Shown piece by piece: positions 42,727-54,201 of a stretch of DNA of 64,000 nucleotides (its first letter is position 1; each line of letters begins with the position of its first letter). The DNA lies in contig NZ_FNNZ01000013.1 of assembly GCF_900106925.1 (NCBI RefSeq), positions 1 through 64,000 of the forward strand, read 5' to 3'. A model generated the notes under the pieces. It was not told the DNA's origin and ran no database searches. It saw only the letters and a program-made list of their open reading frames with translations. The stretch comes from Thiocapsa roseopersicina (GTDB lineage Bacteria; Pseudomonadota; Gammaproteobacteria; Chromatiales; Chromatiaceae). Both the position numbers and the translations under genes were made by a program.

Positions 42727-44308
42727 CGTAGAGCGTCTCCACAGTGATGGTCTGGATGCCCTGTTCCGCCGCGAAGCGCTCGGTATTCCGACGCGCCTTG
42801 CCGCGCACGAAGAACGGGATCTTTTTCAGCTCCTGCTCGGCTTCCGCTGCCCAAATGACGGTTGAAGCATCGGCCTGCACCGGCGAATCGACTGGCGAAT
42901 CCGCCGGTTCGGCCGCCGACTGCGACTCGGATCCGCCCTCGGCCGGACGACTCGTCCCGACCCGCGATCCGAGATGCGACGCCGTGGCCGCATCGTGAAA
43001 CTCGAAGTCCTCCCGGAACATGGTGATGAGATGCTCTTCGAGCCCCATCATCAAAGGGTGGACCCAGGTGTCGAAGATCACGTTCGCACCTTCGAAACCC
43101 ATCTGCGGCGCATACCGCGCCGGAAAATCCTGGACATGCACGGGCGCGGAGATGACCGCGCAGGGGATACCCAACCGCTTGGCGATGTGGCGCTCCATCT
43201 GGGTGCCCAACATCAACTCGGGCTGAAGCTCCGTTGCCCGTTTCTCGACCTCGAGGTAGTCGTCCGTAATCAGCGGCTCGACGCCGTAGCGCTTGGCACA
43301 CTCGCGCACGTCGCGGGCAAACTCGCGGGCATAGGTCCCGATGCCGACGACGGTAAATCCCAACTCTTCGGCGCACATCCGCGCCGCGGCGACCGCATGG
43401 GTGGCGTCGGCGAAGATGAAGACACGCTTGCCGGTCAGGTAGGTCGAATCGACGGATCGCGAGTACCAGGGCATTCTAGACGAAATCGGCGACTTGGCAT
43501 CAGTCACGTCGATCCCGGCGATGCGCCCGACCTCGTCGAGAAAATCACGGGTCGCGCCGATCCCGATCGGCACCGTCTTCACCGTCGGCTGACCGAACAT
43601 CCGCTCCAGCCAAAGACAGGTCTGATCGGCCGTCTCGGGATAGAGACAGACGTTGAAATCAGCCTCCGGGATGCGGAGCAAATCTTCCGGGGTGGCGCCC
43701 AAGGGCGCGACCACATGGACATCGACGCCGACCGAGGCGAGCAGCCGAGTGACCTCTTCCACATCGTCGCGGCAGCGAAAACCCAGCGCCGTCGGGCCGA
43801 GCAGATTCGCACGCGGGCGCCGATCGGCCGGTCTGGGCTCCGGGTGGCGTCCAGCCTCCGGGACGCGGGGCTTCAGCAGACCACGGACCAGTTGGTAAAA
43901 GGTCTCGTTGGCGCCCCAGCATTCCTTGCGCGCGTAGGCCGGCAACTCAAGCGAAAGAACCGGTACCGGCAGACCCATCCCGCGCGCCAGCGCGCCGGGC
44001 TGATCCTGGATCAGCTCGGCCGTGCAGGCCTCGCCGACCAGGAGGACGCGCGGTTTGAAGCGCTCGAAGGCCTCGCCGACGCTGGTCTTCACCAGCTCCG
44101 CGGTATCGCCGCCCAGCTCGCGCGCCTGGAAGCTGGTGTAGGTTACGGGCGGGCGTGTCGCGCGCCGCTCGATCATGGTGAAGAGCAGATCGGCGTAGGT
44201 GTCGCCTTGGGGCGCGTGCAGGACCAGATGCACGCCTTCCATGGAGGCGACGATCCGCATCGCGCCGATGTGCGGGGGTCCTTCGTATGACCAAAGTGTC
44301 AGCTGCAT
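42701..44308 (-). CDS. bchB: Light-independent protochlorophyllide reductase subunit B
   Basis: A 535-residue catalytic subunit, partner of BchN. The opening [18 protein letters not shown] is diagnostic, with the cluster cysteine in [12 protein letters not shown]. The C-terminal 60 residues ([21 protein letters not shown]) form the substrate-gating domain. An extra acidic, low-complexity linker ([16 protein letters not shown]) precedes it. The start lies 4 bp after the bchN stop. Confidence 0.97.
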
Positions 44309-44312
44309 GGCG

Positions 44313-46099
<1,787 letters not shown>

Positions 46100-46655
46100 C
46101 AGTGGACGAACTAGGGTATGATCCGCCGTCGCGTTCTACATATGACGAATCTAGTCCGCTTTCAGGGATGCGTCAACCAAACTTTACGTAAACCTGACTT
46201 GACAACCCCGTACCAGGCACCACAATAGGGTAGCGAGCCCGACCGTGGTGAACCGGCGTTTCTGCATTGCCATCGGCAGCAGCCGCGCCCCGCAGCTGGC
46301 GTATGCCTGCTGCGGCAAGCTCTCCCGACTCGGACTCCGCACAACGGCGGCACTCGGACGATCCCGAACGGATCGGCAGGGCGGCACGCACCTCGCGCCT
46401 CGGCGTATTTTCCTTGACGACTGTCGTCCCCGAGCAGCGCAAGCGGTCTCTTGTGATCATCGATACGAGACAGGATCCGGCCGAAGCCGGGAGCCGCGTC
46501 GGGCGATGCGCTCGAGGCCGAGGGACGCCACCGCGCAGGTGTCGGATGCCCACGGGCATGCCGCCCCGTCAGGGACGTTCCGGCGAGCCAGCCGCTATCG
46601 GCACCGAAAACGGGTTGCGCGGGCGCGCCCAGAGGCATTGGAGGGTCTGGTCGTC
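46100..46655. promoter_or_regulatory. 556-bp divergent bchF/ppsR1 region
   Basis: No gene is supported. On the plus strand TTGACA (46199-46204) and CACAAT (46221-46226), 16 bp apart, form a promoter-like pair for ppsR1. Two imperfect PpsR-type motifs lie at 46171-46188 and 46187-46204. The readable sequence from 46245 to 46655 is in frame with ppsR1 but has no PAS or HTH features, so it is treated as leader. Confidence 0.5.
46171..46204. promoter_or_regulatory. Two degenerate PpsR-type motifs
   Basis: CGT-N12-ACG lies at 46171-46188. Read on the minus strand, 46204-46187 is TGTCAAGTCAGGTTTACG, one base off TGT-N12-ACA and similar to the perfect puf site. The two overlap rather than being 8 bp apart. 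Binding, and control of bchF and ppsR1 itself, is inference. Confidence 0.35.
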
Positions 46656-48080
46656 GTGAGTCCGTTCAGAGCCCCGAAGGAATCGTTCGGCACCCTCGAT
46701 GCCGAAACGGCGGCGGCGCTGGTTGAAGGCGCAACCGACATCGCGGTCGTGGTTGACCAGGCGGGCATCGTCTGCGATATCTCCTTCGGCAGCGAGGACC
46801 TTTCGAGCGAGCTCAGCAGGGACTGGATCGGGCAGCCCTGGCTGACGACCGTGCTGCCGGAGAGCCGCGCCAACCTCGAAGCCTTGCTCAGCGAGGCATC
46901 CGACTCCGGCGTCACCCGTTGGCGACAAGTCAATCATCCCTCCGTGCGTGGGACCGACATCCCGATCCAGTACCGGGCCTTGCGTCTCGGAACAAGTGTC
47001 GTGGCCCTGGGGCGCAACCTCCAGGGCATGGCCGCCCTGCAACAGCAGCTCGTCGACGCCCAGCAAGCACTCGAGCGCGACTACTGGCGCTTCCGCCAGG
47101 TCGAGACCCGTTATCGGCTGCTGTTTCGTATGGTTTCGGAGGCCATCCTCATCATCGATGCGCCGACCCAGCGGGTCGTGGAGGCGAATCCCGCCGCGGG
47201 ACAACTGCTCGGCGAATCCCCGACGCGGGTCATCGGCCGCCCATTCCCGGAAGGGTTCGACACCGAAGGCACACAGGCGATCAATGGTCTGTTGGCCGGT
47301 GTGCGTGCTGCCGGACGGGCCGACGACGTGCGGGCCAAGCTGGCCGACGGCATGCAGGAGTTCCTGGTGTCGGCCTCGCTGCTGCGTCAGGAGAACCTCT
47401 CGTTCCTCTTGGTGCGGCTCTCCCCGATCATCGCCGAGACCGCTACCTCGACCCTGCCGGAGAATCGGGCACGCTATCTTCGGGTCCTCGAGAACGCACC
47501 GGACTGCGTCGTCATCACGGATGCGGACGGGCGGGTCCTGAGCGCGAACAACACATTCCTGGCCTTGACCGAGATCGCCGCGGAGCAGCAGGCGCGGGGC
47601 GAGTCGCTCGACCGTTGGCTCGGACGTCCGGGCGTCGACCTGAATGTCTTGATGGCCAACCTGCGGCAACACGACACGGTCCGACTCTTCGCGACTACCT
47701 TGCGCGGCGAGTACGGCTCCACGACGGATATCGAGATCTCCGCCGCGGCGGTACGCAACGGAGAGCGCCCCTATTTCGGGTTCTTCATCCGCGATGTCGG
47801 TCGCCGGCTCCATGCCGAGCAACCGACGAGCCCGGAGCAGCCGCGCTGGCTCGATCAGCTCACCGACCGGGTCGGGCGAGTCCCTCTCAAGGAGCTGGTG
47901 CGCGAGTCGACCGATACCATCGAGCGGCTTTGCATCGAGGCGGCGCTCAAGCTGACCGGGGACAATCGCGCCTCGGCGGCCGAGCTGCTGGGCTTGAGCC
48001 GCCAAAGCCTATACGTCAAAATCGATCGTTACGGCATTTCAGACCAAGCAGCCGAGCCATCGGCGCCAGACGACAAGTGA
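46656..48080 (+). CDS. ppsR: Photosynthesis gene repressor PpsR/CrtJ (copy 1)
   Basis: A 474-residue transcription regulator of the PpsR/CrtJ family. An N-terminal PAS-like region, a coiled linker (LVDAQQALERDYWRFRQVETRYRLLF), two PAS domains and a C-terminal Fis-type HTH (NRASAAELLGLSRQSLYVKIDRYGI) are visible. Cys426 (RLCIEAALKL) corresponds to the redox-active HTH cysteine of Rhodobacter CrtJ/PpsR, and Cys284 (NAPDCVV) lies in the second PAS. The GTG at 46656 follows GGAGGG. The stop overlaps or lies 5 bp before bchG, giving a ppsR-bchG-bchP unit. Confidence 0.93.
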   Translation: MSPFRAPKESFGTLDAETAAALVEGATDIAVVVDQAGIVCDISFGSEDLSSELSRDWIGQPWLTTVLPESRANLEALLSEASDSGVTRWRQVNHPSVRGTDIPIQYRALRLGTSVVALGRNLQGMAALQQQLVDAQQALERDYWRFRQVETRYRLLFRMVSEAILIIDAPTQRVVEANPAAGQLLGESPTRVIGRPFPEGFDTEGTQAINGLLAGVRAAGRADDVRAKLADGMQEFLVSASLLRQENLSFLLVRLSPIIAETATSTLPENRARYLRVLENAPDCVVITDADGRVLSANNTFLALTEIAAEQQARGESLDRWLGRPGVDLNVLMANLRQHDTVRLFATTLRGEYGSTTDIEISAAAVRNGERPYFGFFIRDVGRRLHAEQPTSPEQPRWLDQLTDRVGRVPLKELVRESTDTIERLCIEAALKLTGDNRASAAELLGLSRQSLYVKIDRYGISDQAAEPSAPDDK

Positions 48081-48085
48081 GCGGC

Positions 48086-48994
48086 ATGAATCGAAGCGCT
48101 TTACCCGCGGCAGCGTCCGCATATCCGTCCATGCCCGCGATTTTGGAAGTGTCGCATCCCATCACCTGGTTCCCGCCGATGTGGGCCTTCGCGTGCGGGG
48201 TCGTGTCCTCCGGGGCGCCGGTCCTGCAACAGTGGTGGCTGCTGATCGCCGGCGTGCTGTTGGCCGGCCCCCTGATGTGCGGGACGAGCCAGGTCGTCAA
48301 TGACTGGTACGACCGCCACGTCGACGCCATCAACGAGCCGAACCGCCCGATCCCCTCGGGGCGAATCCCGGGGCGCTGGGGCCTCTATCTCGCACTCATC
48401 TGGACCGCGGTCTCGCTGCTGCTCGCTTGGGTACTCGGGCCTTGGGTCTTCGGGGCATCGCTGATCGGCATGGCGCTGGCCTGGGCCTACAGCGCACCGC
48501 CGTTCCGTCTCAAGGGCAACGGCTGGTGGGGCAACCTCGCCGTCGGCTTCTCTTACGAAGGATTGGCCTGGGTCACCGGGGCCGCCGTCATGCTCGGCGG
48601 CGCCATGCCGGACTGGCGCATCCTCGCGCTCGCCGTGCTCTACAGCATCGGCGCGCACGGCATCATGACGCTCAACGATTTCAAGGCGATCGAGGGCGAC
48701 AAGCAGATGAACGTGCGCTCGCTGCCGGTTCAACTCGGTGTCGACGGAGCCGCGCGTCTGGCCAGCATCGTGATGGCCGTGCCTCAGGCGATCGTGATCG
48801 CGCTGCTGCTCGCCTGGGACAAGCCGGCCCACGGGATCGCCGTCGGCGTGGTTCTGCTGATCCAACTGCTGCTGATGATTCGCTTCCTGCAGAGTCCGCG
48901 CGAGCGGGCGACCTGGTTCAGCGGTCTCGGCGTCAGCGTCTACGTCACCGGGATGATGATCAGCGCCTTCGCCGTGCGCGGGCTTCTCGCTTGA
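48086..48994 (+). CDS. bchG: Bacteriochlorophyll synthase (bacteriochlorophyllide prenyltransferase)
   Basis: A 302-residue UbiA-family membrane prenyltransferase that attaches geranylgeranyl to bacteriochlorophyllide a. The Mg-diphosphate motifs are NDWYDRHVDAINEPNRPIPSG and NDFKAIEGDKQMNVRSLP. About eight membrane segments are visible. The ATG at 48086 is chosen; an in-frame GTG at 48077 overlapping the ppsR1 stop is possible. Confidence 0.96.
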   Translation: MNRSALPAAASAYPSMPAILEVSHPITWFPPMWAFACGVVSSGAPVLQQWWLLIAGVLLAGPLMCGTSQVVNDWYDRHVDAINEPNRPIPSGRIPGRWGLYLALIWTAVSLLLAWVLGPWVFGASLIGMALAWAYSAPPFRLKGNGWWGNLAVGFSYEGLAWVTGAAVMLGGAMPDWRILALAVLYSIGAHGIMTLNDFKAIEGDKQMNVRSLPVQLGVDGAARLASIVMAVPQAIVIALLLAWDKPAHGIAVGVVLLIQLLLMIRFLQSPRERATWFSGLGVSVYVTGMMISAFAVRGLLA

Positions 48995-49089
48995 GCCAAA
49001 CCCGACCGGACGCTTGATCGCGCCTGCCCGGCGCTCGCGCCCCGGGCTTCGGAACACTTCGATTTACCCAACCTCAGGGCCAGCATTCG

Positions 49090-50295
49090 ATGACAAAGCT
49101 TGAAACATTCGACGTCGTGATCGTCGGCGGCGGGCCCGCCGGTGCAACTGCAGCAACCGATCTGGCAAAGCGCGGTCGCCGCGTCCTCCTGCTCGATCGA
49201 GGCGGGCGCATCAAGCCTTGCGGCGGCGCCATTCCGCCACAGGCGATGCGTGAGTTCGATATCCCGGAGTCCATGCTGGCGAATCAGGTCAACTCAGCCC
49301 GCATGGTCTCCCCGTCCGACCAGCGTGTAGACATGCCCATCAACGGCGGCTATGTCGGCATGGTGGATCGCGAGCATTTCGACGAGTGGCTGCGCGAACG
49401 TGCGGCGCAGGCCGGAGCCGAGCGGCGCACCGGCACCTTCGAGGCGGTCGAGCGCGACACCGACGGTATGGCACTCATCCGCTATCGACCGGGCGCGGGT
49501 CGCAGCGGCAACGAGTCCGAGCGGGTCCGCGCCCGTGCCGTGATCGGTGCCGACGGGGCACACTCGGCGGTCGGGAAGCAGTGCGTTCCGGGCGCGGACA
49601 AGATCAAATATGTCGCCGCCTATCACGAGATCGTGCGGACCCCCCCCAACGGCGGCCCGGCCGATTTCGACGGCACGCGCTGCGATGTCTACTATCAAGG
49701 CGACATCTCGCCGGACTTCTACGGCTGGGTCTTCCCGCACGGCGACACCACCAGCGTCGGCGTTGGCACCGCGGTGGAGGGCTTCTCACTGAAGAGCGCG
49801 ACCACCGAGCTGCGTCGCCGCGCCGGGCTGGAGCACGCCGAGACCCTGCGTCGCGAGGGCGCGCCCATCCCGTTGAAACCGCTCAAGCGCTGGGACAACG
49901 GACGTGACTTGGTGCTGGCGGGCGATGCCGCCGGGGTGGTGGCTCCGGCCTCGGGCGAGGGCATCTATTACGCCTTGGTCGGCGGACGGCTGGCCGGCGA
50001 CGCGGTCGACACCTTTCTCTCCACCGGCGATGCACGCGCACTCAAGAGCGCACGGACACACTTCATGAAAGCCCACGGCAAGGTGTTCTGGGTGCTGGGG
50101 ATGATGCAGCACTTCTGGTATTCCAGCGACAAGCGTCGCGAGCGCTTCGTGAGCATGTGCAAAGACCCGGACGTCCAGTCTCTGACCTGGGATGCCTACA
50201 TGAACAAGCGTCTGGTCCGCGCCAAGCCGGCGGCCCATCTGCGGGTCTTCTTCAAGGACATGGCGCACCTCTTGGGTTTCGTCTCGGCGCGCTGA
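49090..50295 (+). CDS. bchP: Geranylgeranyl bacteriochlorophyll reductase
   Basis: A 401-residue FAD-dependent reductase that saturates the geranylgeranyl tail to phytyl. The dinucleotide fold is FDVVIVGGGPAGATAATDLA, then KPCGGAIPPQAM and GDAAGVVAPASGEGIYYAL, all typical of BchP/ChlP. It follows bchG by 95 bp. The PucC-family gene that separates bchG and bchP in Rhodobacter is not here. Confidence 0.96.
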   Translation: MTKLETFDVVIVGGGPAGATAATDLAKRGRRVLLLDRGGRIKPCGGAIPPQAMREFDIPESMLANQVNSARMVSPSDQRVDMPINGGYVGMVDREHFDEWLRERAAQAGAERRTGTFEAVERDTDGMALIRYRPGAGRSGNESERVRARAVIGADGAHSAVGKQCVPGADKIKYVAAYHEIVRTPPNGGPADFDGTRCDVYYQGDISPDFYGWVFPHGDTTSVGVGTAVEGFSLKSATTELRRRAGLEHAETLRREGAPIPLKPLKRWDNGRDLVLAGDAAGVVAPASGEGIYYALVGGRLAGDAVDTFLSTGDARALKSARTHFMKAHGKVFWVLGMMQHFWYSSDKRRERFVSMCKDPDVQSLTWDAYMNKRLVRAKPAAHLRVFFKDMAHLLGFVSAR

Positions 50296-50334
50296 CGCGA
50301 CGCGATCGCGCCGAGCACACCGGGAGGCGCCATC

Positions 50335-50601
50335 ATGGCCGAGCTCTTCGCAAGCGGGCGCTTGATCGATCTGATCCTCGGTCTGGTCGTGATCGAGGCG
50401 ATCGCACTGACACTTCTCCACCGCCTGACGGGCAAAGGTGTCGCTCCGCGCGATCTGGTCGGACTGCTGCTCGCGGGCGCCTTCCTGCTGATCGCGGTGC
50501 GTTTCGCCTTGACCGGTGCCGAGTGGGTCTGGATCGGAGCCTGGCTGGCCTTGGCCCTGGTCGCACATCTCGCCGACCTTGCCCTGCGCTGGCGACCCTG
50601 A
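50335..50601 (+). CDS. Small three-helix membrane protein
   Basis: An 88-residue hydrophobic protein with three probable membrane helices (LIDLILGLVVIEAIALTLLH, LVGLLLAGAFLLIAVRFAL, VWIGAWLALALVAHLADLAL). I do not recognise a family. GGGAGG lies at a good distance before the ATG. It follows bchP by 39 bp on the same strand and is probably co-transcribed, so a link to membrane pigment chemistry is possible but unproven. Confidence 0.65.
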   Translation: MAELFASGRLIDLILGLVVIEAIALTLLHRLTGKGVAPRDLVGLLLAGAFLLIAVRFALTGAEWVWIGAWLALALVAHLADLALRWRP

Positions 50602-50612
50602 CCAAACCCGCG

Positions 50613-52808
50613 TCAGTTGCCGGCAAGCGGATCGCTCTTCGTGTTCTGAGCCGAATACCAAGCGAGGTGCTCAAGGAGCTGTGTGGTGCGCTGGACCGAT
50701 GACTGAACGGCATCGACCAATGCAGGCACGCGGCCCAAATCGACGCCGTCGGTCACCTCGAGCGCGGCAAGCTGCGCATTCCCGACGATGGCCGAGAGCA
50801 GCTCGCGGTACAGCGGGTTGGCACTCCATTGCAACTGCTGGCGCATCAGCTTTTGCTGCTCCAGCAGGCCGGCCTGGACCCGATGCCGGGCATCCTCGGC
50901 CCTCTTGCGCTCGCTCAGATCGGTCAGCAAGAGCACGAAGCCCAAGACGCGCTCAGGCGAGGAAAAGACCGGATCGGCGCGCACCAGAAACGGGCGAAGG
51001 CCGACGTCCCTGGTGTTCAACTCTACCTCGCCACGCCAAGCGCGACGATGCGTCACCAGCTCATGGAGACGGCGACGCGCCTCCGACTGCGTCGGCTCCG
51101 AGAACAAGGCCAGCAGATCGTCCAAGCATTTCGGGCGCGATTGATCCGGATGCAGGAGCCGCTCGAAGGACTGCGTGGTCAGCAGAAAAACGCCGTCCGC
51201 ATCGGCGATGAGTATTGGCTGCTCGGAGACACTGACCTGAGAGCGGACTTGGGCAAGCTGCGCCTGGGCGATGAGCACACGGACCGAGCGAAACTGCTGG
51301 ATGACATCCGCGACGGATTCGCCGATCAATCTGGCCGTGGCCAGATTCGCGGAAGTCCAGGGATCGGATGTGCCCTCGACCACCTGATGCCATTGAGCGA
51401 AGGAACGCCGCGGCGAAAGCTGCGAAGGATCGTCTCCGCTGAAGACCGGCTTGAAGGGATTGCCGCCCCAGGTGACGGTGCGCACGCGCTCGGGACGACA
51501 CCAGATGAGATACTCGCCCGTGCAGCTCGAGACCGGCGCGGCGAGGATCCCGCTCGCCACCGGCGTCAGATAGGCCAGACGAGGCTCGTCGCGCCGCAAC
51601 GAGGCGGTCGCCATCACCGCACGCTGCGGCTGTGCATCCAGCCAAGCGCCGATCTCGCGTAGGTCACGCGTTCCGGGGACATCTCCGGTGGTCAGAATCC
51701 TGCCGTCGCAGAGCAAGGCCGCTCCCGCTGCATCGACGGTCTGGAGCAGGGTTCGGGGATCGTCGAAGAGGGCGGAGGTCCAGTCGCCCTCACGCGAGAT
51801 CGCCTCGACCATCCGCTGCTCGAGCCGCCGCACCGACAGCTCCGCCTGAGCCTGAACAAAGCTCTCCAAGGCGGCGATCCTTGTCGCCACCGCCTCCGCC
51901 AGGAGCTCGCAGACCGCCCGAATCTCGTACTGCACGAAGCGCGGCCCGCGATGATGGCAGGCAATGAGGCCCCACAACCTGCCGCCGACCAAAAGCGAAG
52001 CAACTAGTGTCGCCCCGACACCCATGTTCTTCAAATACTGGATGTGGATCGGCGACATGCTGCGCAGACTGCACAGCGACATATCCAGATCCTCGCCCGT
52101 GACGGGCGAGGCCCGGGGGTGGAGACGCACGGGTTCGTAGTCCACATCAACCAGAAGCCGGATCCGATTGCGCTCGTAGAGCCGACGTGCAATTTGGGGG
52201 ATATCGGAGTCCGGGTAACGGTTGCCGAGGTAGGCCTCGAGCTCGGGCTCGCGCTGCTCGGAAAAGACCTCGCCGTGCCCCTCGTCGTCGAACCGATAGA
52301 CCATGACCCGATCGTAGCCGGAGATCGCCTTGAAGATCCGGGCGGCTTCGTCGCACAAGGACCGCAACGACGCAGAGGCGATGATCGTCTGCAGCGCCTC
52401 ATTGATCCGGCCCGATAGATCGACCGTAGTCCCCGATGGCTCGAGCTCGACGACCAATCCACCCGCCGGCGGACGATGCACGATGGCATCGAAATAGCGC
52501 CTGGGGTCCGCCCCTAACGGGGTTCGCAACACCAGCGGGATCTGCCCCAGATCATCGTCGAGTCTCGGACGGACCCGCGCGGCCAGAACGGGCACGAGGT
52601 CGCCGAGAGGACACCCGATCGGATCCCGGTCGAGACGCAGCAGGCTCCGCGAATTCTCGCTCGCCTGGATCACGACAAGATCCGGCTCCGACAGAACGAT
52701 CAGGGCACCGTGGGGTTGAATGGATGCGGCAAGCTGAATCTGCTCGCGCTCGCAATTGGAAAGATCGGCGTGCCCGAATGCCGGCGAGGAGATGAGATCG
52801 GGGGTCAA
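50613..52808 (-). CDS. bphP: Bacteriophytochrome photoreceptor lacking a kinase module
   Basis: A 731-residue red/far-red photoreceptor. Cys19 (SNCEREQIQLAAS) is the biliverdin-binding cysteine before the PAS domain. The GAF domain has YPDSDIPQIAR near residues 197-206, and the PHY tongue has SPRRSFAQW near 466. Then come another PAS domain (about 540-655) and a helical tail, LLSAIVGNAQLAALE to LLEHLAWYSAQ, resembling a kinase dimerisation domain without the phospho-accepting His. No ATPase domain follows. The start is TTG at 52808 with GGAG upstream. It lies 19 bp after ppsR copy 2, as in Bradyrhizobium and Rhodopseudomonas. Confidence 0.9.
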   Translation of the reverse strand: MTPDLISSPAFGHADLSNCEREQIQLAASIQPHGALIVLSEPDLVVIQASENSRSLLRLDRDPIGCPLGDLVPVLAARVRPRLDDDLGQIPLVLRTPLGADPRRYFDAIVHRPPAGGLVVELEPSGTTVDLSGRINEALQTIIASASLRSLCDEAARIFKAISGYDRVMVYRFDDEGHGEVFSEQREPELEAYLGNRYPDSDIPQIARRLYERNRIRLLVDVDYEPVRLHPRASPVTGEDLDMSLCSLRSMSPIHIQYLKNMGVGATLVASLLVGGRLWGLIACHHRGPRFVQYEIRAVCELLAEAVATRIAALESFVQAQAELSVRRLEQRMVEAISREGDWTSALFDDPRTLLQTVDAAGAALLCDGRILTTGDVPGTRDLREIGAWLDAQPQRAVMATASLRRDEPRLAYLTPVASGILAAPVSSCTGEYLIWCRPERVRTVTWGGNPFKPVFSGDDPSQLSPRRSFAQWHQVVEGTSDPWTSANLATARLIGESVADVIQQFRSVRVLIAQAQLAQVRSQVSVSEQPILIADADGVFLLTTQSFERLLHPDQSRPKCLDDLLALFSEPTQSEARRRLHELVTHRRAWRGEVELNTRDVGLRPFLVRADPVFSSPERVLGFVLLLTDLSERKRAEDARHRVQAGLLEQQKLMRQQLQWSANPLYRELLSAIVGNAQLAALEVTDGVDLGRVPALVDAVQSSVQRTTQLLEHLAWYSAQNTKSDPLAGN

Positions 52809-52827
52809 GTGGACTGCACTCCGATGC

Positions 52828-54201
52828 TTAGGGCCGATGTCCTGGATCCGTAATCGTGTCCTGATCCATCCCGTACCGCTTGAGCTTGACGTAGAGACTC
52901 TGGCGACTCAGACCCAAAAGGTCGGCGGTTGCGGTGCGATTACCGCGCGTGAGGTCCAATGCCTCTTCGATATAGTGCTGCTCGAGCACGCTGACCGCCT
53001 CGTCCACCAAGGCGCGCAAGGGGCCTTTACCGATCCGCCCGGTCAAGGCGGTCAAACGTCCGCCGAGACGCTCGTCGTTGTCTCGCCGCGGCAAACGCCT
53101 GCCGACATCGCGGAACAAGATGCCGATAGACGTCGGGTCGCTGTCCAGATCGCCGGCCGCCGAGATCTCGACCTCTGTCTCGGCGCCGAGATCGCCGCGG
53201 AGGCTGGTCAAGAACGGACGGACGACGCCGAGTCGCGCGATCGTCGTCAACAGCACGCCCATATCGGCGCCGGGCCGGTCGAGCCAACGTCCCAGACTCT
53301 GCTGCAACACCCCGCCCGAGGTCGGCATTTGAACGAGGTCGAGGAAGGCCGGATTCACCCAGCGAATCAAGCCGCCTCGATCGGTCACGACGAATCCGTC
53401 GGGCAAGCGCTCGATCAGGACGTCCGCAACCCCCCCGTCGGCAGACTGCCGAGGCGTCGACAATTCCCGGGTGGCGGTCAGTTGCAGAAGGTACAGTGAA
53501 CCGGCCTCGGAGGCGAGCCGCGACGCACGCACCATCCAAGCCGCTCGCTCCGCACCGAGATGAAGCAGAATCCCCGGGGCGCTGCCCTGGTCGTCGAGCC
53601 GTTGGAGCATCGCGTGAAAGACGTCGCGCTCGCCGTCGACCAACTCGCCGGAAAAATCTTTGCCGACCAAAGGCCGATGCGCTCCGGTCGAACCACCCAG
53701 GACGCGCGACGCGGCCGGGTTGACGTCCTGTATCGCCAGACCGTTGACTCGCAACAGAATCACCGCATCGCTGGAGGATCCGAACAAGAGCCGATACCGG
53801 GTCTCGACCTCGCGCAGCTTCCAATAGTCCCGCTCCATCGTCTGCTGCGCCTCTACCAGGCGCGTCTGCAGCTCGGTCACGGCCTGGAGACTGCGGCCGA
53901 TGGCGACCAAACCGGCATCGCCTCCCAAACGCACCGCGGTATACTCGATCGGAAGACGTAGCCCCGACGGAAAGATTTGGTTGACCTGCCGGAATGCCGA
54001 GACACCCGAGTCTCGAGCGTCGTCGACGAGACTCTGCAGGCCCTCGCTCCCGAGCTCCTCGACCGTTTCGGTCCATGGACGCCCGACCCAGGCATCCAGT
54101 GCCTCGCCGTGGATCGCCGGGGACAAGGCAGCGCGCCGGATCACGCCCGCGTGATCGAGGAAGATGGTGACGTCGGGCTGGGCCAGATTGGTCATGGACA
54201 T
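52828..54201 (-). CDS. PpsR/CrtJ-family regulator (copy 2), cysteine-free
   Basis: A 457-residue PpsR paralogue with the same layout as copy 1: N-terminal PAS-like region, linker LVEAQQTMERDYWKLREVETRYRLLF, two PAS domains, and HTH NRTATADLLGLSRQSLYVKLKRYGM. It has no cysteine at all; the HTH position is Tyr (QHYIEEALDL). Thiol redox control is therefore impossible. It is the upstream partner of bphP, so light control through direct contact with the phytochrome is inferred. The ATG at 54201 is chosen over a TTG at 54228. Confidence 0.9.
   Translation of the reverse strand: MSMTNLAQPDVTIFLDHAGVIRRAALSPAIHGEALDAWVGRPWTETVEELGSEGLQSLVDDARDSGVSAFRQVNQIFPSGLRLPIEYTAVRLGGDAGLVAIGRSLQAVTELQTRLVEAQQTMERDYWKLREVETRYRLLFGSSSDAVILLRVNGLAIQDVNPAASRVLGGSTGAHRPLVGKDFSGELVDGERDVFHAMLQRLDDQGSAPGILLHLGAERAAWMVRASRLASEAGSLYLLQLTATRELSTPRQSADGGVADVLIERLPDGFVVTDRGGLIRWVNPAFLDLVQMPTSGGVLQQSLGRWLDRPGADMGVLLTTIARLGVVRPFLTSLRGDLGAETEVEISAAGDLDSDPTSIGILFRDVGRRLPRRDNDERLGGRLTALTGRIGKGPLRALVDEAVSVLEQHYIEEALDLTRGNRTATADLLGLSRQSLYVKLKRYGMDQDTITDPGHRP

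Noticed and set aside
46245-46655. N-terminal extension of ppsR1
   Set aside because: The frame is open but holds no PAS or HTH features, contains the promoter-distal leader, and a GTG with GGAGGG lies exactly at the homology start.
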